A stretch of 7,254 nt of DNA from Flemingiibacterium sp045649205 (GTDB lineage Bacteria; Bacillota; Clostridia; Oscillospirales; CAG-272): assembly GCA_045649205.1 (NCBI GenBank), contig JAZRPJ010000231.1, positions 1 to 7,254 on the forward strand, read 5' to 3'. The translations under genes and the position numbers were made by a program. This document shows positions 6,074 to 7,254 of this stretch, one piece after another. Under the pieces are notes generated by a model that had not been told where the DNA came from, did not search any database, and was given only the letters and a program-made list of their open reading frames with translations. How positions within the stretch are numbered: the stretch's first letter is position 1; every line of letters begins with the position of its first letter.

Positions 6074-7254
6074 ATGTCGCTCACATTTGACACAAATATA
6101 CAGTTCATGAAAGGCGTTGGTGAAGCCCGTGCAAAGCAGCTTTTAAAGCTTGGCATTACCAACGTGGGTGAGCTTCTTTACCATTTTCCCCGGGGATATG
6201 AGTTTCGCGGCAACGTAAAGCTCCTTTCCGAGGCAAAGCACGGAGAGGTCGCTTCTTTCATCCTCACCGCCGCCACCGACGTCAAAAATGCCACCTTAAA
6301 GCGCGGTATGACCTTAAGTAAGCTTCGGGCGATCGACGAGTCGGCAAGCTGTGAGATTACCTTTTTCAATCAGCCTTATATAAAGGATTCCATCGTAAAG
6401 GGCGGCGAATACAGATTCTTCGGCAAGCTCCTATGTGAGGGCGGCAAGCGTATTCTCACCTCGCCGTCGGTTGAGCCGGTAATCGAGGGTCGGGAGCTTC
6501 CGCCCCTTATGCCTCTCTATCCCCTGACCTCGGGAATCACCCACAAAATGCTGTCAAAGCTTATCACGGCGGCATTATCGGAGCTTGGGGACAGTATCCC
6601 CGAGCCGCTTTCCGAAGAAATACGGGAGAAGCACTGCCTTTGTGGGATCGGAACGGCACTGCGTGCTATCCATATGCCATGGGATTTCGAACAGCTCGAG
6701 CGAGCGAAAAGGCGGCTGATCTTTGAAGAATTTTACCTTTTTGCCCTCGGTACAGCGAAGACGAGAGTAAAGAATAAAACCGCTCCCGAATTTACCGACA
6801 CGGACATCACGCCGCTGACAAAGCTTCTCCCGTTCAGTCTTACGGGAGCGCAGAGCCGTTCCGTGGGCGAAATTTCAGAGGATATGAAATCGGGCATCCC
6901 CATGCGCAGACTCATGTCCGGGGATGTTGGAAGCGGCAAGACTGCCGTTGCCGCGGCGGCGGCATATATTGCGGCGAAAAACGGATATCAGGCGGCGATT
7001 ATGGCACCCACCGAAATCCTTGCAAAACAGCATTACAGCGAGCTTTCCGAGCTTTTCGAAAAGCTCGGCATTTCCTGCCAGCTTCTTACCGGCTCGGTCA
7101 AGGGCAAGGCTCGGAAAGAGCTTCTCGCCCGACTTAAGATGGGAGAAATATCCGTTCTTGTTGGAACTCACGCCCTCATTAGCGAGGATGTGGAGTTTAA
7201 AAATTTAGCCCTCGCCATCTGCGATGAACAGCACCGTTTCGGTGTTTCCCAGCG
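6074..7254 (+). CDS. recG: ATP-dependent DNA helicase RecG, N-terminal 393 residues (cut by window end)
   Basis: RecG is a monomeric superfamily 2 helicase that reverses stalled replication forks and processes Holliday junctions and R-loops. The visible part begins FMKGVGEARAKQLLKLGI (11-28), the helix-hairpin-like start of RecG, followed by the OB-fold wedge region at about 60-150 with the family-typical ITFFNQPYI. The helicase motifs then follow: SLTGAQ (Q-like), motif I GDVGSGKT at 283-290 with Lys289, motif Ia APTEILAKQH, motif Ib GTHALI, and motif II DEQH at 384-387 followed by RFGVSQ. No stop or frameshift occurs before the right edge. The ATG is 1 nt after the proB stop and no strong ribosome binding site is seen; Met12 (6107) is an alternative start but also lacks one. 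It lacks the longer N-terminal extension seen in some RecG proteins. The remaining helicase domain must lie beyond the window. Confidence 0.97.
   Translation, partial: MSLTFDTNIQFMKGVGEARAKQLLKLGITNVGELLYHFPRGYEFRGNVKLLSEAKHGEVASFILTAATDVKNATLKRGMTLSKLRAIDESASCEITFFNQPYIKDSIVKGGEYRFFGKLLCEGGKRILTSPSVEPVIEGRELPPLMPLYPLTSGITHKMLSKLITAALSELGDSIPEPLSEEIREKHCLCGIGTALRAIHMPWDFEQLERAKRRLIFEEFYLFALGTAKTRVKNKTAPEFTDTDITPLTKLLPFSLTGAQSRSVGEISEDMKSGIPMRRLMSGDVGSGKTAVAAAAAYIAAKNGYQAAIMAPTEILAKQHYSELSELFEKLGISCQLLTGSVKGKARKELLARLKMGEISVLVGTHALISEDVEFKNLALAICDEQHRFGVSQ

Overview
The window looks like chromosomal DNA from a Gram-positive bacterium of the class Clostridia, probably a gut-type Oscillospirales/Ruminococcaceae relative. 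This is inferred from the gene content, the Shine-Dalgarno sites of AGGAGG type, a short-form glutamate 5-kinase, a threonine/aspartate-rich lipoprotein typical in style of such genomes, and the mixed but fairly GC-rich coding sequence around an AT-rich promoter region. No species can be named from the sequence alone. There is no sign of phage, an insertion sequence, CRISPR, tRNA or rRNA.

Layout. Positions 1-176 are non-coding. They hold 2.5 copies of a 48-bp tandem repeat that runs off the left edge, then a perfect 30-bp palindrome. From 177 to 4258, four genes run leftward in a tightly packed operon. In transcription order these are a 684-residue U32-family protein of the RlhA architecture, dUTPase (dut), a Maf nucleotide pyrophosphatase, and a divergent MreB-family protein. 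Junctions are a 4-nt ATGA overlap, a 4-nt gap and a 10-nt overlap, so translational coupling is likely. The region 4259-4474 is an AT-rich divergent control region with one sigma-A-type promoter predicted for each direction; the two face each other and the predicted transcripts overlap at their 5' ends. From 4475 to the right edge, three genes run rightward: a lipoprotein with a long low-complexity spacer, a PUA-less glutamate 5-kinase (proB), and recG, which is cut off by the window end at about residue 393. Gaps here are 5 nt and 1 nt.

How the genes fit together. The leftward operon joins two house-cleaning nucleotide pyrophosphatases (Dut keeps dUTP low; Maf acts on dTTP, UTP or modified nucleotides), a probable RNA-hydroxylation enzyme, and an actin-like cell-shape protein. 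Maf next to MreB is a known gene neighbourhood in Bacillota, but here the MreB-like protein has altered nucleotide-binding motifs and is followed by a likely transcription end rather than by mreC. The rightward operon joins an exported lipoprotein, the first step of proline synthesis and a replication-fork helicase; no functional logic is obvious.

I do not see a clearly new system. The items most worth a second look are the degenerate MreB-like protein, the substituted active-site loop of ProB, the face-to-face promoters, and the 48-bp repeat at the left edge.
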